Shown here one piece after another: positions 20,025 to 29,349 of a DNA stretch of 64,000 bases. The notes beneath the pieces are model-generated. The model made no database searches. It was not told the origin of the DNA and saw only the letters and a list, made by a program, of their open reading frames with translations. Source of the stretch: Arthrobacter sp. cf158 (lineage in GTDB: Bacteria; Actinomycetota; Actinomycetes; Actinomycetales; Micrococcaceae); the NCBI RefSeq assembly GCF_900106835.1, contig NZ_FNNR01000003.1, positions 258,381-322,380 of the forward strand, read 5' to 3'. Positions within the stretch are counted from its first letter, which is position 1. Every line of letters begins with the position of its first letter. The position numbers were made by a program, and so were the translations under genes.

Positions 20025-21365
20025 TCAGAGGCCGCAGCTCCCGCCTCCTTCGATGCGGTAGAGGTGGACGGCGTTGCCGTCGGTGAAGGTGTCGGTGAAG
20101 GTGCCATCGACGATCGGCAGGGTCCGGTCTTCGTCAAGAACGACGGCGGTGCTTCCGCCGCACTTGCTGTGAAAGGTCGCCGGCCCGCCTGTCGCCTTGT
20201 TGGCACCGGCGAAGATGTAGACCTTGCCTTCGTGGAGTTTTGTGGTGAAGTCCACGGGCCCGGTGGCTGTGGTGGCGCCGTCAAGGAAGGGGCCGTTGAG
20301 GACGGGTGCCAGCCCGGTGATTTGTTGGTTGAGTGCAGTTACCGTTGGCCGGACTTGCACTCCGCAATCGCGGAGGACGTGCTGGGAGATGCAGTCTCCC
20401 CCGAAGTTGTGGTTGAAGTAGATCACTCCCCTGGCTCCGTGGATCAGGCTGCTCCAGACTGCTGCGCGGATCTGGGGGGCGGTGATGGTGGTGGCGTTGG
20501 CTGAGTCTTTGAACGGGTGCCCGGCTTCCACAAAAGCCCAGATGGGGGTGGTGTTTCCGGCTTTTTGGAGGGTTCGAATGCGTTCAATGGTCCAGCCGTA
20601 ATTTGCGGCCAGCCGGCATTCGTCCGGGGTGAGGTCCCGGGTATAGCCGATGATCGCGCCACCTTCACCTTTGGCGCAGATGCTGGGGTCGGTGAACCAG
20701 TAGGTATCCGCTGATACGACGTCCTGGATGCCTTTGAAGAACTCCACGGATTCCTCATCGGACAGCCAGAAGGCCACCCCTTTGCCGTAGTTGGCGTACA
20801 GCATTGCTCCCTGGGGTGATACGGCCCGGCGTTCTTTCTGCACGGTGTACCCACATTTGCTCTCTTCAGGGGTGCAGAGAGGACCTTCCCCTGGGTACTT
20901 GCCCGTCCAGGGTGTCCTGCCTGGCCCGGCCCACATGTCCACTTCATCGCTGAGTGCGAAGCCGGAGGCATCCGGGGATGCGAAGGTGGGGATGGCGTAC
21001 ATGCCCGATGCGCGCACCAATTGCAGATCGGAGTTGGCCGTCAGCTCCACGTAGGTGTTGAGGCCGGCTGCAGTGTCCAGGGCTATGTTTCCCTGATCCA
21101 GGACACTTTCGAACCATACGGCGATGGGGAAGAATCCCGGGTCGGCAGGCAGGCCGTTCTTGAAGGTGCCGTAGTAGTCCGGGCCGCCGTCCACGGGCCT
21201 CAGCGTGACTCCGTCATAGGATGCGGTAGGCCCCGTAGTGCCGGTTACTTTGTCGTCCGGCACGTTGGCACCCATGAAAGGCGGAACCCCGCTGGCAGCG
21301 GCAACTGCAATCACGATACTGGCCAGGACGGTTCCGCCCAGGATGCCGGCTGTCCTTGGTTTCAC
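20025..21365 (-). CDS. Secreted/membrane-anchored TIM-barrel-like protein, possible polysaccharide hydrolase
   Basis: A 446-residue protein with an N-terminal signal or anchor helix (ILGGTVLASIVIAVAAASG). The extracellular part looks like a glycoside-hydrolase TIM barrel. FFPIAVWFESV is near the start, YWFTDPSICAKG in the middle, then TTPIWAFVEAGHPF and WSSLIHGARGVIYFNHNFGGD, a pattern seen in glycosidase-like barrels with acidic residues at strand ends. A C-terminal beta domain follows. I cannot name a GH family or fix the catalytic residues. As the last gene of the polysaccharide operon, it may trim or degrade the polymer. The stop abuts the convergent plus-strand gene with no gap. Confidence 0.6.
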   Translation of the reverse strand: MKPRTAGILGGTVLASIVIAVAAASGVPPFMGANVPDDKVTGTTGPTASYDGVTLRPVDGGPDYYGTFKNGLPADPGFFPIAVWFESVLDQGNIALDTAAGLNTYVELTANSDLQLVRASGMYAIPTFASPDASGFALSDEVDMWAGPGRTPWTGKYPGEGPLCTPEESKCGYTVQKERRAVSPQGAMLYANYGKGVAFWLSDEESVEFFKGIQDVVSADTYWFTDPSICAKGEGGAIIGYTRDLTPDECRLAANYGWTIERIRTLQKAGNTTPIWAFVEAGHPFKDSANATTITAPQIRAAVWSSLIHGARGVIYFNHNFGGDCISQHVLRDCGVQVRPTVTALNQQITGLAPVLNGPFLDGATTATGPVDFTTKLHEGKVYIFAGANKATGGPATFHSKCGGSTAVVLDEDRTLPIVDGTFTDTFTDGNAVHLYRIEGGGSCGL

Positions 21366-21375
21366 GGACTACCTT

Positions 21376-22236
21376 TCAGGCAGATGTTTCCTTGATGGGC
21401 GACTTGCCGCCGTTGCGGGTCCGCAGGGATTCACTCAGGGGTCCGTTGGTGGTGAAGAAAGGGTCCGCGTCGGCTGGCTTGAGGACGTCCTGGATGGTCA
21501 GTTCTTCCAGGTCGTGGCCAAGGGGTGGCTGGTCAACGTCGCGGTTCTTTTCCTGCCGTCGCCGGGACTTCGTGTTTGGCTCCCCCGCTGGTGCGGCTGA
21601 GCGGGCGCGCGACCTTGAGGACTCCAGGCCCCTTGCAATGGAGACCGCCCCGAAGGTGAGCACTACCCCTGCCACCAGCACAACGATCAGTGACCGGAGC
21701 CGGCTGGAGAACTGTTCCGTGGCGTTGTCCGGTGCGGCAACCATCAGCGATGTGTAGAGGAACCGCTCATTGGCTCCGTTGATGGATTGAATGGCAAACA
21801 GGTCTTTTTCCAACCGTGTTCCGAGGGCCTTGACGGTTGCTACTGCCTTGTCCTTGCTTTCCGAGGAGGCCGAGATTTCAATCAGGAAGGAGGCTGGCGG
21901 ACGCTGCACGGTGAAGTCGGTGCTGAGTCCGTCACGAAGGAGCGCGTCTCCGGTGGTGTCGTCGTTCAAGCGCGTGCCTACCACTTGGGCGATCAGGGAG
22001 GAATCCGCGGAGCGCAGGTAGGGGTTGTCCGAGTTGAGGGAGTTGAGTTCGGGGTTCTTCTCCAGCTCGGCAGCTGTGGGGATTTTGGGGTTGACGATTG
22101 CGTAGGTTGCCTTGGCCTCATAGGACCGGGGCGCGAAGGAGTACACGTAAACGGCTGCCAGTGCCGTGACCAGCAAGACTGGCAGCACGATGAGTTTGTG
22201 GTGCCACAACGTTCTGATGACTGCTACCGGGTCCAT
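21376..22236 (-). CDS. Wzz-like polysaccharide chain-length/co-polymerase protein
   Basis: A 286-residue protein with two transmembrane helices (about 15-35 and 185-205) flanking an extracytoplasmic domain, which is the Wzz/PCP layout. The cytoplasmic C-terminal tail of about 80 residues is charged and has no Walker A motif, so no BY-kinase is fused here and no separate kinase gene is present in the window. Family members set polymer length with the Wzy polymerase, whose gene precedes this one and overlaps it by 13 bases. The ATG at 22236 was chosen. Identity rests on topology and context more than on sharp motifs. Confidence 0.75.
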   Translation of the reverse strand: MDPVAVIRTLWHHKLIVLPVLLVTALAAVYVYSFAPRSYEAKATYAIVNPKIPTAAELEKNPELNSLNSDNPYLRSADSSLIAQVVGTRLNDDTTGDALLRDGLSTDFTVQRPPASFLIEISASSESKDKAVATVKALGTRLEKDLFAIQSINGANERFLYTSLMVAAPDNATEQFSSRLRSLIVVLVAGVVLTFGAVSIARGLESSRSRARSAAPAGEPNTKSRRRQEKNRDVDQPPLGHDLEELTIQDVLKPADADPFFTTNGPLSESLRTRNGGKSPIKETSA

Positions 22237-23684
22237 GTGATCGCCTCGACATTCGGTGTGGAAGGTGTGCGGTTATTTCCGTTCAGGGGCGGCCCGCTGC
22301 TGTGGTGTTCTGGAGCGTTGGTTTCCCGCAGCTCGATTTCACGGCGAATCATGATCCATGTACCTCCTCCGAGGCCAACGATGAAGGGGTAGGCCAGCGC
22401 AAAGACAGGGAAGGCCATTGAGTCGAACGTCAACGAGCAACCTGCGGCCACTGCCCCGGCCGCTGCCACGGCTCCTGCCAGGCAGCGCAGGGCAGGAAGC
22501 CTGGACGCACGCGCGGCGATGAACGATGAAATGGCCGGCAGGGTCAGGTAGGCCACCATGCCGATGAAGCCCACCAGGCCCAGGGTGACCAGTGAGTTGA
22601 GGTATTGGTTGTCCAGGATGTGCAGGGCGTTGTCCGGCAAGTAGTTTCCAGGTCCCAGTCCCAGGAAGGGCAGTTCACCGAACATTTCGGCGACGCGGGG
22701 GTAGTTGTTGGTCCGCGTTGTGAGCGAAGGGTCGCTGTTGCCTGCGGTGAAGGACGAGGTCAGCGTGCCTACCAATCCGGGAATCCCGACGAACAGCGCT
22801 GCCATGGCCGCAGGGGCCGCCACAACAGCCCAACGGCGCGCGGCCTGTGGCATGAAGGGGATGAAGACGGCCAGGCCCAGGAACAGCCCGAGGACCCCGG
22901 ACCGCGACACGGTGGAAGCGATGGCAACAACCAGCAGCGCGGTACCGGTCCAGTGGAACCACTTATGGCCGGTCCGGTCATACAATCCGCGCCAGATGGA
23001 CAGCGGCAGCAACATGGCGCACACCACGGCCAGTTCAATGGAATGGAAGGTACTGCCGGCAACCCGTGTCATGAGACCACGTACCTGAAAGGCTGTGTTG
23101 CCGCCATTGTCTGTGAACCCGGGCATTGCCTCCTGGATCCACAGCATCGGATTGACCCGGAAGAGGAACTGGATCAGGGCCACCACGCAACAAAAGAAGG
23201 CTCCGGCAAGAATGGCACGGACCAGCGACATCGCGTTATCGAGAGTGCGGACAGCCTCACTGGTCACCAAGGCGATGCCACCGCAAGCAAGGATCAGGAT
23301 CAGCCAGCGGTCCGCCGCAGCCTGGGCTGAGACATTGGTATTCCCGGTGAAACCGGAGAACAACGCCACGTAGGAGGCGCACGTTCCTACCCACAGCAGG
23401 CCGAGCCCCAAGCGTCCTGGATTACTGGACTTCAGTGGATTGTGAAGCCCAAAAAGTGCTGAAGACAGCCAGAAAGCCAAGAGCAGAAGTGCCAGCATAA
23501 TAGGCACCGTTCCAACAGCTCCGATGGGTTTTATGATCATGTTGGAGGGGAAGAAGAACACTCCGAAGGCCGCGAACTTCAGCAGCAAGCCCACGTTTCC
23601 GGCGTCGCCCGTGGTCCCCTCAAGGTGGCGAAGCTGGATCTCCCGGGCCGGCGGAAAGACGAGATACCGCTTCATGCGTCTCAT
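22224..23684 (-). CDS. O-antigen ligase/Wzy-type polysaccharide polymerase
   Basis: A 486-residue polytopic membrane protein with about 11-12 hydrophobic helices. A long extracytoplasmic loop around residues 310-370 (RTNNYPRVAEMFGELPFLG, then LGPGNYLPDN) is typical of the Wzy_C/O-antigen ligase family. It probably polymerises repeat units on the lipid carrier outside the membrane. The start was fixed at ATG 23684 because its ATGA overlaps the stop of the GT4 gene upstream. A longer frame to 23738 lies inside that gene. It is followed by the Wzz-like gene. Confidence 0.85.
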   Translation of the reverse strand: MRRMKRYLVFPPAREIQLRHLEGTTGDAGNVGLLLKFAAFGVFFFPSNMIIKPIGAVGTVPIMLALLLLAFWLSSALFGLHNPLKSSNPGRLGLGLLWVGTCASYVALFSGFTGNTNVSAQAAADRWLILILACGGIALVTSEAVRTLDNAMSLVRAILAGAFFCCVVALIQFLFRVNPMLWIQEAMPGFTDNGGNTAFQVRGLMTRVAGSTFHSIELAVVCAMLLPLSIWRGLYDRTGHKWFHWTGTALLVVAIASTVSRSGVLGLFLGLAVFIPFMPQAARRWAVVAAPAAMAALFVGIPGLVGTLTSSFTAGNSDPSLTTRTNNYPRVAEMFGELPFLGLGPGNYLPDNALHILDNQYLNSLVTLGLVGFIGMVAYLTLPAISSFIAARASRLPALRCLAGAVAAAGAVAAGCSLTFDSMAFPVFALAYPFIVGLGGGTWIMIRREIELRETNAPEHHSSGPPLNGNNRTPSTPNVEAITWTR

Positions 23685-24952
23685 GTGCGGCCTCCCTGCA
23701 GGGAACCGCTGGGAGCAGCATCGGGCACGGATGCACAAGAGGATTCGACGAAGTCCGCAAACGCCCGGCGGGAGTCAGCCCAATCCAACCGCTGTCTTCC
23801 AGCGATGGCTGCTGCGCGCAGTCCGATGTCCGGGGCACTGACCACCTCTGCGAGCGCAGTGGCCAGTCCGGCAGGAGTGGCGGTGGCCCACACCGCGTCG
23901 GGGTCCGTGAGCAGCCCCGAGGCGAAGGCGGCCTCGTTGAGGACCGGTACGTTCCCCGCAGCAAGAAGTTCGCCAGGAACCAGGGAGATATTGGTAAAGG
24001 AGACAGCCAGGCCGGCGATGGTTTTGTTGTACAGCACATTCAATTGCGCGGGGGTGAGGTTGCCGTGGTTGGTGACCGGTATCTTCCATCCGGTGACGGT
24101 GTCGCCGTAGATGTGGATTTCCTGTTCCGGGTGGAGGGCGTGGAAACGTTCCAGGGCGAGCTTGGCCAGGAGGTATCCTCTCCGGTCCACGTTCTTCTTG
24201 GCGTAGTACACCACTCCTGAACGGGCACTGCCCGCGGCGGGTTTGAGGAGCCGGTACGTGGCAGTGTCGCAGCCAAAAGGTATGACAGCCTGTGGAGGCT
24301 CGCCCAGCTCGGTCCGCATGACCTCGGCGATCATTTCCCCCAGCGCCACGTTGCTCAGTCCCAGTCGGTAGCTGTCTTCGGCCAAGGCGTAAAGAAACCC
24401 ATGCGGATAGAAGTATGGCTCATAGTCCTGGATGAAATAGAAGAGGTGGGCGCCGTCCGGTGCCCTGTTCGCGGCAACATGTGCCGTGGGCCAGGAACTT
24501 GCCACCATGACGTCCACCCCTTCCATCCCATATGTGGCGCTGCGAACCCCGGCACGCAGCGCCGGCCAGTGGCTTCGGATGGTCTCCTCGTGCCGGCGCA
24601 CGTCGTCATCATTGACGTCGTGGAGGAACAGGGTGCACTGGTGGCCCCGTTCTTCCATTTCTTCCACCATTCGGAAGAAAGTGGTGTGTCCCCCTGATCC
24701 GGGTGCCGGTGGCGTGCAGATCCATCCCACCTTGAGGGAGCCGTTGGGAACCGGCAGCGGGGAGGAGAGGATCAGGGACCTGGAATCACAAATGTCCGAC
24801 TCCGCAAGGGGAAGCGCGGGCTCTGCCAGATGCCAGGTATCGATGGCTGTGGTTGCTGCCCTGGCGGCGATGGTCCGGGCCACTGGCCTCCACCCATCCC
24901 GGCGCAATCGTCGGGCAACCAGGCGGGCAGTAACCAGCATCGGCGCTTTCAT
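23681..24952 (-). CDS. GT4-type glycosyltransferase, WsaF-like (possible rhamnosyltransferase)
   Basis: A 423-residue cytoplasmic GT-B enzyme. The N-terminal Rossmann domain has KVGWICTPPAPGSGGHTTFF. The signature FYFIQDYEPYFYPHGFLYAL is close to WsaF, the rhamnosyltransferase of bacterial S-layer glycan assembly. The C-terminal domain carries the donor-site region ISLVPGELLAAGNVPVLNE. The rml genes nearby would supply dTDP-rhamnose, which fits. The donor assignment is inference. Both ends overlap neighbours by 4 bases (ATGA), showing tight coupling within the operon. Confidence 0.8.
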   Translation of the reverse strand: MKAPMLVTARLVARRLRRDGWRPVARTIAARAATTAIDTWHLAEPALPLAESDICDSRSLILSSPLPVPNGSLKVGWICTPPAPGSGGHTTFFRMVEEMEERGHQCTLFLHDVNDDDVRRHEETIRSHWPALRAGVRSATYGMEGVDVMVASSWPTAHVAANRAPDGAHLFYFIQDYEPYFYPHGFLYALAEDSYRLGLSNVALGEMIAEVMRTELGEPPQAVIPFGCDTATYRLLKPAAGSARSGVVYYAKKNVDRRGYLLAKLALERFHALHPEQEIHIYGDTVTGWKIPVTNHGNLTPAQLNVLYNKTIAGLAVSFTNISLVPGELLAAGNVPVLNEAAFASGLLTDPDAVWATATPAGLATALAEVVSAPDIGLRAAAIAGRQRLDWADSRRAFADFVESSCASVPDAAPSGSLQGGRT

Positions 24953-26457
24953 GGCCGGACCGCGTTTTCAGGACTCGTAGCTTGGGTTGTTGCGGGAACG
25001 GTTCCTTTGGTCTTGAGCAACGCCCGGACGTCCGCCAGCAGCTGTTTGCCCTGTCGGAGCGTCAGGAGTCCGTAGAGGGCTGAGCCAAGCAGGACGCCGA
25101 TGGCAAGGGCCGCGGCAGTATTCTCCATGCCGCGGGTAACCAGCCAGGCGGCCGTGCCGGACAGTGTGGCGGCCAGGAACGGGGCGAGGCTTCCACGAAG
25201 AAGCTGCCATGAAGTGGTGTGCAGTACTGAGGTCAGGGACTTCACATAGAGGGGAATCACCACCAGGCACGCCACTGTGGCGTGCGCGATTCCGGCTCCC
25301 GCAATCCCCCACCACGTGATGCCGAAGTAGAGGGCGGGTGCGAGGGTGATGAGCCAAGCGACCTGGACCCAGAAAAGCCATCCGGTACGGCCCGCGCCGA
25401 CGCTGAGGTCAGCGAAGAGTTCCACGAGGATCCGGGTGGCGCCGAACACGCCCAGCGTTGACAATGCGATACCGGCCGTGGCCCACGGACTTCCGTAGGC
25501 GGTCACGATCAACGGGTGGGCCAGGGCTACGACCAAGGCAGAAATTGGAAAGGCACAGTAAGAGACCCCGCTGACAAATCTGGGCGCCAGGAGCCCCAGA
25601 GTGCCTTCGGCAAAGAGCCTGCCGAACGTTGGAACCGCCGTGGCTCGGATAACGGCCGTGATGACCGAACTTGGCAGCCCGGCCAGGTTGAACGCGAGAA
25701 GGTACAAGCCCAGAGCCGTCGGATCCAGCATCCGTCCCACCAGGAGATAGTCCACGTTGAGCGTGACGAAGACCACGAGGTTGGCCATCGCCAGCGGCAT
25801 GCCCAGACGCAGTATTTCCGTGGCCGCGTGACGGTCGAAACCGGGTGCGTACCGCTTCGGTGTGATGATCCAGTACCCGGCCATCGCCACAAGTTGCCCC
25901 CCGACGCGGGACCAGGCAAGAGCCATGGCACCCCATCCGTCCAGGGCCATGGGAACCACGAGCAGAAGTACGGTCATCAGGCCGCAAATGTCGACGACTA
26001 CCCGCGGCTTTTGCAGGAACTCGCGCCACACCATGGTGGAGGGTACTGCGCCGATGCCCTGCAGGAGGATGGTCAGTGACAGTACCTGAATCACAGGGGT
26101 TGCCGCGGGGTCGTCGAAAGCCGCTGCCAGGGCCGGAGCCCAGAGGACAGCTGCCGCAGTCATGATGCCGCTGGTGACCAAGGCAATGGAAAACACAGTC
26201 GGGGCGATCTTGTCCGGGTCGCCGTTGCCCCGGGCCAGGGAGGCTGTAGCCCCAAGCTCAGCCATGTTCGTGGCGATGGTTTGGACCACAATGGCTACCG
26301 CGAGCGCACCAAAATGCTCAGGGGCAATCATCCGGGCCACGATGATGGTGGTGGCGAACTGCACGATCCTGCCCAGGGCCATGTTGACCCCACCCCAGAG
26401 AGTGGCGCTCGCGGCCCGGTTGCCCAGGGAACGGCCCTGTTCGCCGGCGGTCGTCAT
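24949..26457 (-). CDS. Wzx-type polysaccharide flippase (MOP superfamily)
   Basis: A 502-residue integral membrane protein with about 12-14 predicted helices and the MOP-family opening GNRAASATLWGGVNMALGRI. It probably flips undecaprenyl-diphosphate-linked repeat units across the membrane. ATG 26457 was chosen because it forms an ATGA overlap with the upstream GT2 stop; a longer frame to 26487 lies inside that gene. No other flippase is seen in the cluster, so it is the natural Wzx partner of the Wzy at 22224-23684. Confidence 0.87.
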   Translation of the reverse strand: MTTAGEQGRSLGNRAASATLWGGVNMALGRIVQFATTIIVARMIAPEHFGALAVAIVVQTIATNMAELGATASLARGNGDPDKIAPTVFSIALVTSGIMTAAAVLWAPALAAAFDDPAATPVIQVLSLTILLQGIGAVPSTMVWREFLQKPRVVVDICGLMTVLLLVVPMALDGWGAMALAWSRVGGQLVAMAGYWIITPKRYAPGFDRHAATEILRLGMPLAMANLVVFVTLNVDYLLVGRMLDPTALGLYLLAFNLAGLPSSVITAVIRATAVPTFGRLFAEGTLGLLAPRFVSGVSYCAFPISALVVALAHPLIVTAYGSPWATAGIALSTLGVFGATRILVELFADLSVGAGRTGWLFWVQVAWLITLAPALYFGITWWGIAGAGIAHATVACLVVIPLYVKSLTSVLHTTSWQLLRGSLAPFLAATLSGTAAWLVTRGMENTAAALAIGVLLGSALYGLLTLRQGKQLLADVRALLKTKGTVPATTQATSPENAVRP

Positions 26458-27527
26458 GATATCCCCGTCATGGCCCACAGGCGCCAACGGACCCGATCCA
26501 GCTGCGTATGTACGTACTGCGCAGCCGATCGCCCGGTGCCGGGCTTCTTGCCGCGGGAAGCACGCGCAATCCGGGCCTGCAGGGCATTGGCCCGGTGGAT
26601 ATTGCCCGGGACGTCATGAAGGCACTCAATGAACTTCCGCAGCTCAGTTGCGGCTTCCATCGCTCCGCCGCGTGTGAGCTCTTGACGTCCGAGCCGGGCA
26701 GCTTCCTTGCTCAGCGCCCTCTTAGCCCGCTGCAACTGTTGGGCCCGCTTTTCCGGGGAGCAGGGGAACCGGGGGTCCTCAAGGACCCGGAAGGCATCCA
26801 GCCGGTGTTGGAGGTCAACCACTGCGGCTGCGAACTCAGTCTGGTGCATGTTCGCACCGTGGACCCGGTAGAAAGCCTGGACCGGGCCGTTGATCCGCCC
26901 CACGTCCCAGGAAGCTGCAGCACGCAACCAATACTCCAAGTCCCCGGAATGGGGCAGTGTGGCGCTGTACGCACCAACACTGAGGACGGCCTCAGTGCGC
27001 ATCACCACTTCGGGCGACAGGATGAAGTTTCGTCCGCGGGCACAAGCCAGCGCGATCCAACTTCTGCCACCCCACACCGTCCAGATAGTGCGCTCGCGTG
27101 GAGCAACCCGCGGGGGCTGATCCGTGAAGTCTTTGGGCAGGCCGTACACCATCCCCACATGCGGATGTGCTTCCATCAGCGCTGTCGCCCTGGCCAGGGC
27201 GCCCGGAGCGATCAAGTCATCAGCGGACAGCAATGTCACGTAGCGGCCGCTGGCCCGGGAAAGTCCGTCGTTGTAGGTGGCGATGTGCCCCTGGTTCACC
27301 TCGTGATGCACCACAGTGACGCGGGGATCTACGGAAGCCAGACGCCAAGCAACAGCTGCGCTGCCGTCCGTGGACGCATCATCAACCACGATCACTTCGA
27401 CGTCCACGCCCTCCTGGGACAAGGCACTGTGCACAGCCTGGGGCAGGTACCGGCCATAGTTGTAGCAAGGAACCACCACGCTCACGCTGGGCGGCGCCGT
27501 AACAGGAACCGGACGCATTACTTTCAC
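26454..27527 (-). CDS. GT2-family glycosyltransferase
   Basis: A 357-residue GT-A enzyme: SVSVVVPCYNYGRYLPQAV, the nucleotide-binding VEVIVVDDASTDGS, the DXD-region LLSADDLIAPGALARA, and the acceptor segment HSGDLEYWLRAAA. Donor and acceptor are unknown. The start is taken as GTG 27527, whose GTGA overlaps the stop of the acetyltransferase gene; the frame is open to 27590 but without family similarity. The C-terminal third is basic and helical, possibly for membrane contact. Confidence 0.85.
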   Translation of the reverse strand: MKVMRPVPVTAPPSVSVVVPCYNYGRYLPQAVHSALSQEGVDVEVIVVDDASTDGSAAVAWRLASVDPRVTVVHHEVNQGHIATYNDGLSRASGRYVTLLSADDLIAPGALARATALMEAHPHVGMVYGLPKDFTDQPPRVAPRERTIWTVWGGRSWIALACARGRNFILSPEVVMRTEAVLSVGAYSATLPHSGDLEYWLRAAASWDVGRINGPVQAFYRVHGANMHQTEFAAAVVDLQHRLDAFRVLEDPRFPCSPEKRAQQLQRAKRALSKEAARLGRQELTRGGAMEAATELRKFIECLHDVPGNIHRANALQARIARASRGKKPGTGRSAAQYVHTQLDRVRWRLWAMTGIS

Positions 27528-28186
27528 TGGACCCCCTCCAGTGCGGGAGCGCTGCCCCGCCTGATAACGCGCGCAGGAACGCCAGCCCACGTCTCGTCGT
27601 CGGGAACGTCGCTCAGGACCGCCGCACCCATGCCGATGGTTGCCTTGGCGCCAATGGTCCGGCGCTCGCGGACGCTGGCGTTCATCCCGATGTAGGCGGC
27701 CCGGCCGATGTGCACGTTCCCGCCCAGCGATACTCCCGAGGCGAACGTCGCGAAATCACTGATGACGTCGTCATGGGTAAACGTGACCCCGGGCATGGCC
27801 ACCACGTGGTTGCCGATGGTCACCGAAGCGGTCATGCTCACATGCGCCAGGAGGATACTCCCCCGGCCGATCTCGCAGCCCTCCGGGACGTTGACGGATG
27901 GATCAATGGCTGTGGCGTAGCGGTCCTCGTCCAGCCCCAGCGAACGCAGCCTCATCACAACGCTCTCCCTGCCCGATCCGGATCCGATGCAGACCAGCAA
28001 CAGCGCGTGCGGAAACCGGAGGGCGTCCCGTACAGGGCCCAGCACGTGGGCGCCGTCCACCACCCGCCCAAGCTTGTCCTCGTCGTCATCAAGAATCCCG
28101 ATGACGTCGAAGGGGCCACTGCTGCGGACCATGGCAAGTACCTCCCGGGCGAGTCCGCTGGCCGCTATGAGGAGTAATTCGCTCAT
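27524..28186 (-). CDS. Sugar O/N-acetyltransferase with left-handed beta-helix (PglD/NeuD-like)
   Basis: A 220-residue protein with an N-terminal Rossmann-like domain (LLIAASGLAREVLAMV and IGILDDDE) followed by hexapeptide repeats forming a left-handed beta-helix. Repeats include EIGRGSILLAHVSMTASVTI and GNHVVAMPGVTFTHDD, with the probable catalytic His in one of them, then GNVHIGRAAYIGMNASV. PglD-type enzymes acetylate UDP-4-amino sugars made by an aminotransferase, and such an enzyme is encoded immediately upstream. The acetyl-CoA donor is inferred from the family. Both ends overlap neighbours. Confidence 0.85.
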   Translation of the reverse strand: MSELLLIAASGLAREVLAMVRSSGPFDVIGILDDDEDKLGRVVDGAHVLGPVRDALRFPHALLLVCIGSGSGRESVVMRLRSLGLDEDRYATAIDPSVNVPEGCEIGRGSILLAHVSMTASVTIGNHVVAMPGVTFTHDDVISDFATFASGVSLGGNVHIGRAAYIGMNASVRERRTIGAKATIGMGAAVLSDVPDDETWAGVPARVIRRGSAPALEGVQ

Positions 28187-29349
28187 CTTCCCTGTCCTGC
28201 CGCGCGAAGTACCGAATCGATGACACGGACCTGGTCGCTCAGGGTGAGCTGGTGGTAAAGGGGAAGGATCAAGGTGTGGTCCGTCAGCCTTTCAGTGACG
28301 CTCAGGTCCGCTTGTCCGGTGTCCCTGCCGGCGTAGGCCGGTTGGCGGTGCGCCGCCATGATGCCCCGCCGTGCGGAGATTCCATCCTCGGCCAGGTGGG
28401 TCATGAGCGCATCCCTTCCCATGGCGAACCCGGGGCCGACTTCGAGCCAGCACGACTGGAAGTTGCTGATGCCGTAAGCCGGGTCATCGACCAGCCGAAG
28501 GCCGTCAATACCTGCAAAGGCGTTCGCGTAGGTGGCGGCGAGTTCCCGACGACGCTGGACGGCAGTGTGGAGGCGGCCCAGTTGAACGATTCCGACGGCG
28601 GCCTGAAGGTCTGTCATGCGGTAGTTGAACCCTACTTCGAGGTACTCCTCCGCCGGTGACAGAATGCTGGCATGGCGGTCAGCGGCCGAGACACTCATGG
28701 CATGTTCCCGGAGTCGTCGTGCCCTGTCCGCAAAGTCCTGGCGTGAGGTGGAGAGCATCCCGCCTTCACCCGTGGTGAGGATTTTCCGGGGATGGAAAGA
28801 CCATGCGGCCACCTCCGCGCCGGCCCCGACAGGCATGCCGTGATACCGGGAACCGATGGCGCAGGCAGCGTCTTCCACAACGGCGATGCCCCGTGGGTCG
28901 CACAATGCGCGGAGCGGATCAATGTCAACTGGGACGCCTCCTTGATCTACGGCAATGACAGCCGTGGTGGCCGGAGTGAGGGCGGCCTCGATGGTCTGGC
29001 GGGTGACACACCCGGTCACTGGGTCCACGTCAGCAAAGACCGGCCGCGCTCCGGTATAAGTAACGGCGTTGGCGGTGGCAATGAAGGAGAAGGACGGCAC
29101 CACCACGTCATCCCCGGGTCCCACGCCCGCAACCGCGAGGGCAAGATGGAGTGCGGTGGTGCAACTGGACGTCGCCACGGCGAAACCTGCGTGTTGCGCC
29201 AGTGCGAAAGCTTCCTCGAACTGGCGGACCTTAGGCCCTTGGGCAACCCACCCTGAAGCTATGACCTCGGCAACTGCGTGTGCTTCCTCTTCGCCAAGCC
29301 ACGGCTTCATGACATCGATGCGTGCCAGGCGGGTCTCGGACGTCGTCAT
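28183..29349 (-). CDS. DegT/DnrJ/EryC1/StrS-family sugar aminotransferase
   Basis: A 388-residue PLP enzyme that aminates a keto-sugar nucleotide. It begins RIDVMKPWLGEEEAHAVAEV and has the PLP-phosphate region ATSSCTTALHLAL, VEDAACAIGSRY, and the Schiff-base Lys in WSFHPRKILTTGEGG. The frame stays open far upstream to 30096, but that stretch is the other-frame shadow of the epimerase. ATG 29349 is fixed by the ATGA overlap with the epimerase stop. With the Gfo/Idh dehydrogenase and acetyltransferase it makes a plausible UDP-3- or 4-acetamido sugar pathway. Confidence 0.9.
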   Translation of the reverse strand: MTTSETRLARIDVMKPWLGEEEAHAVAEVIASGWVAQGPKVRQFEEAFALAQHAGFAVATSSCTTALHLALAVAGVGPGDDVVVPSFSFIATANAVTYTGARPVFADVDPVTGCVTRQTIEAALTPATTAVIAVDQGGVPVDIDPLRALCDPRGIAVVEDAACAIGSRYHGMPVGAGAEVAAWSFHPRKILTTGEGGMLSTSRQDFADRARRLREHAMSVSAADRHASILSPAEEYLEVGFNYRMTDLQAAVGIVQLGRLHTAVQRRRELAATYANAFAGIDGLRLVDDPAYGISNFQSCWLEVGPGFAMGRDALMTHLAEDGISARRGIMAAHRQPAYAGRDTGQADLSVTERLTDHTLILPLYHQLTLSDQVRVIDSVLRAAGQGR

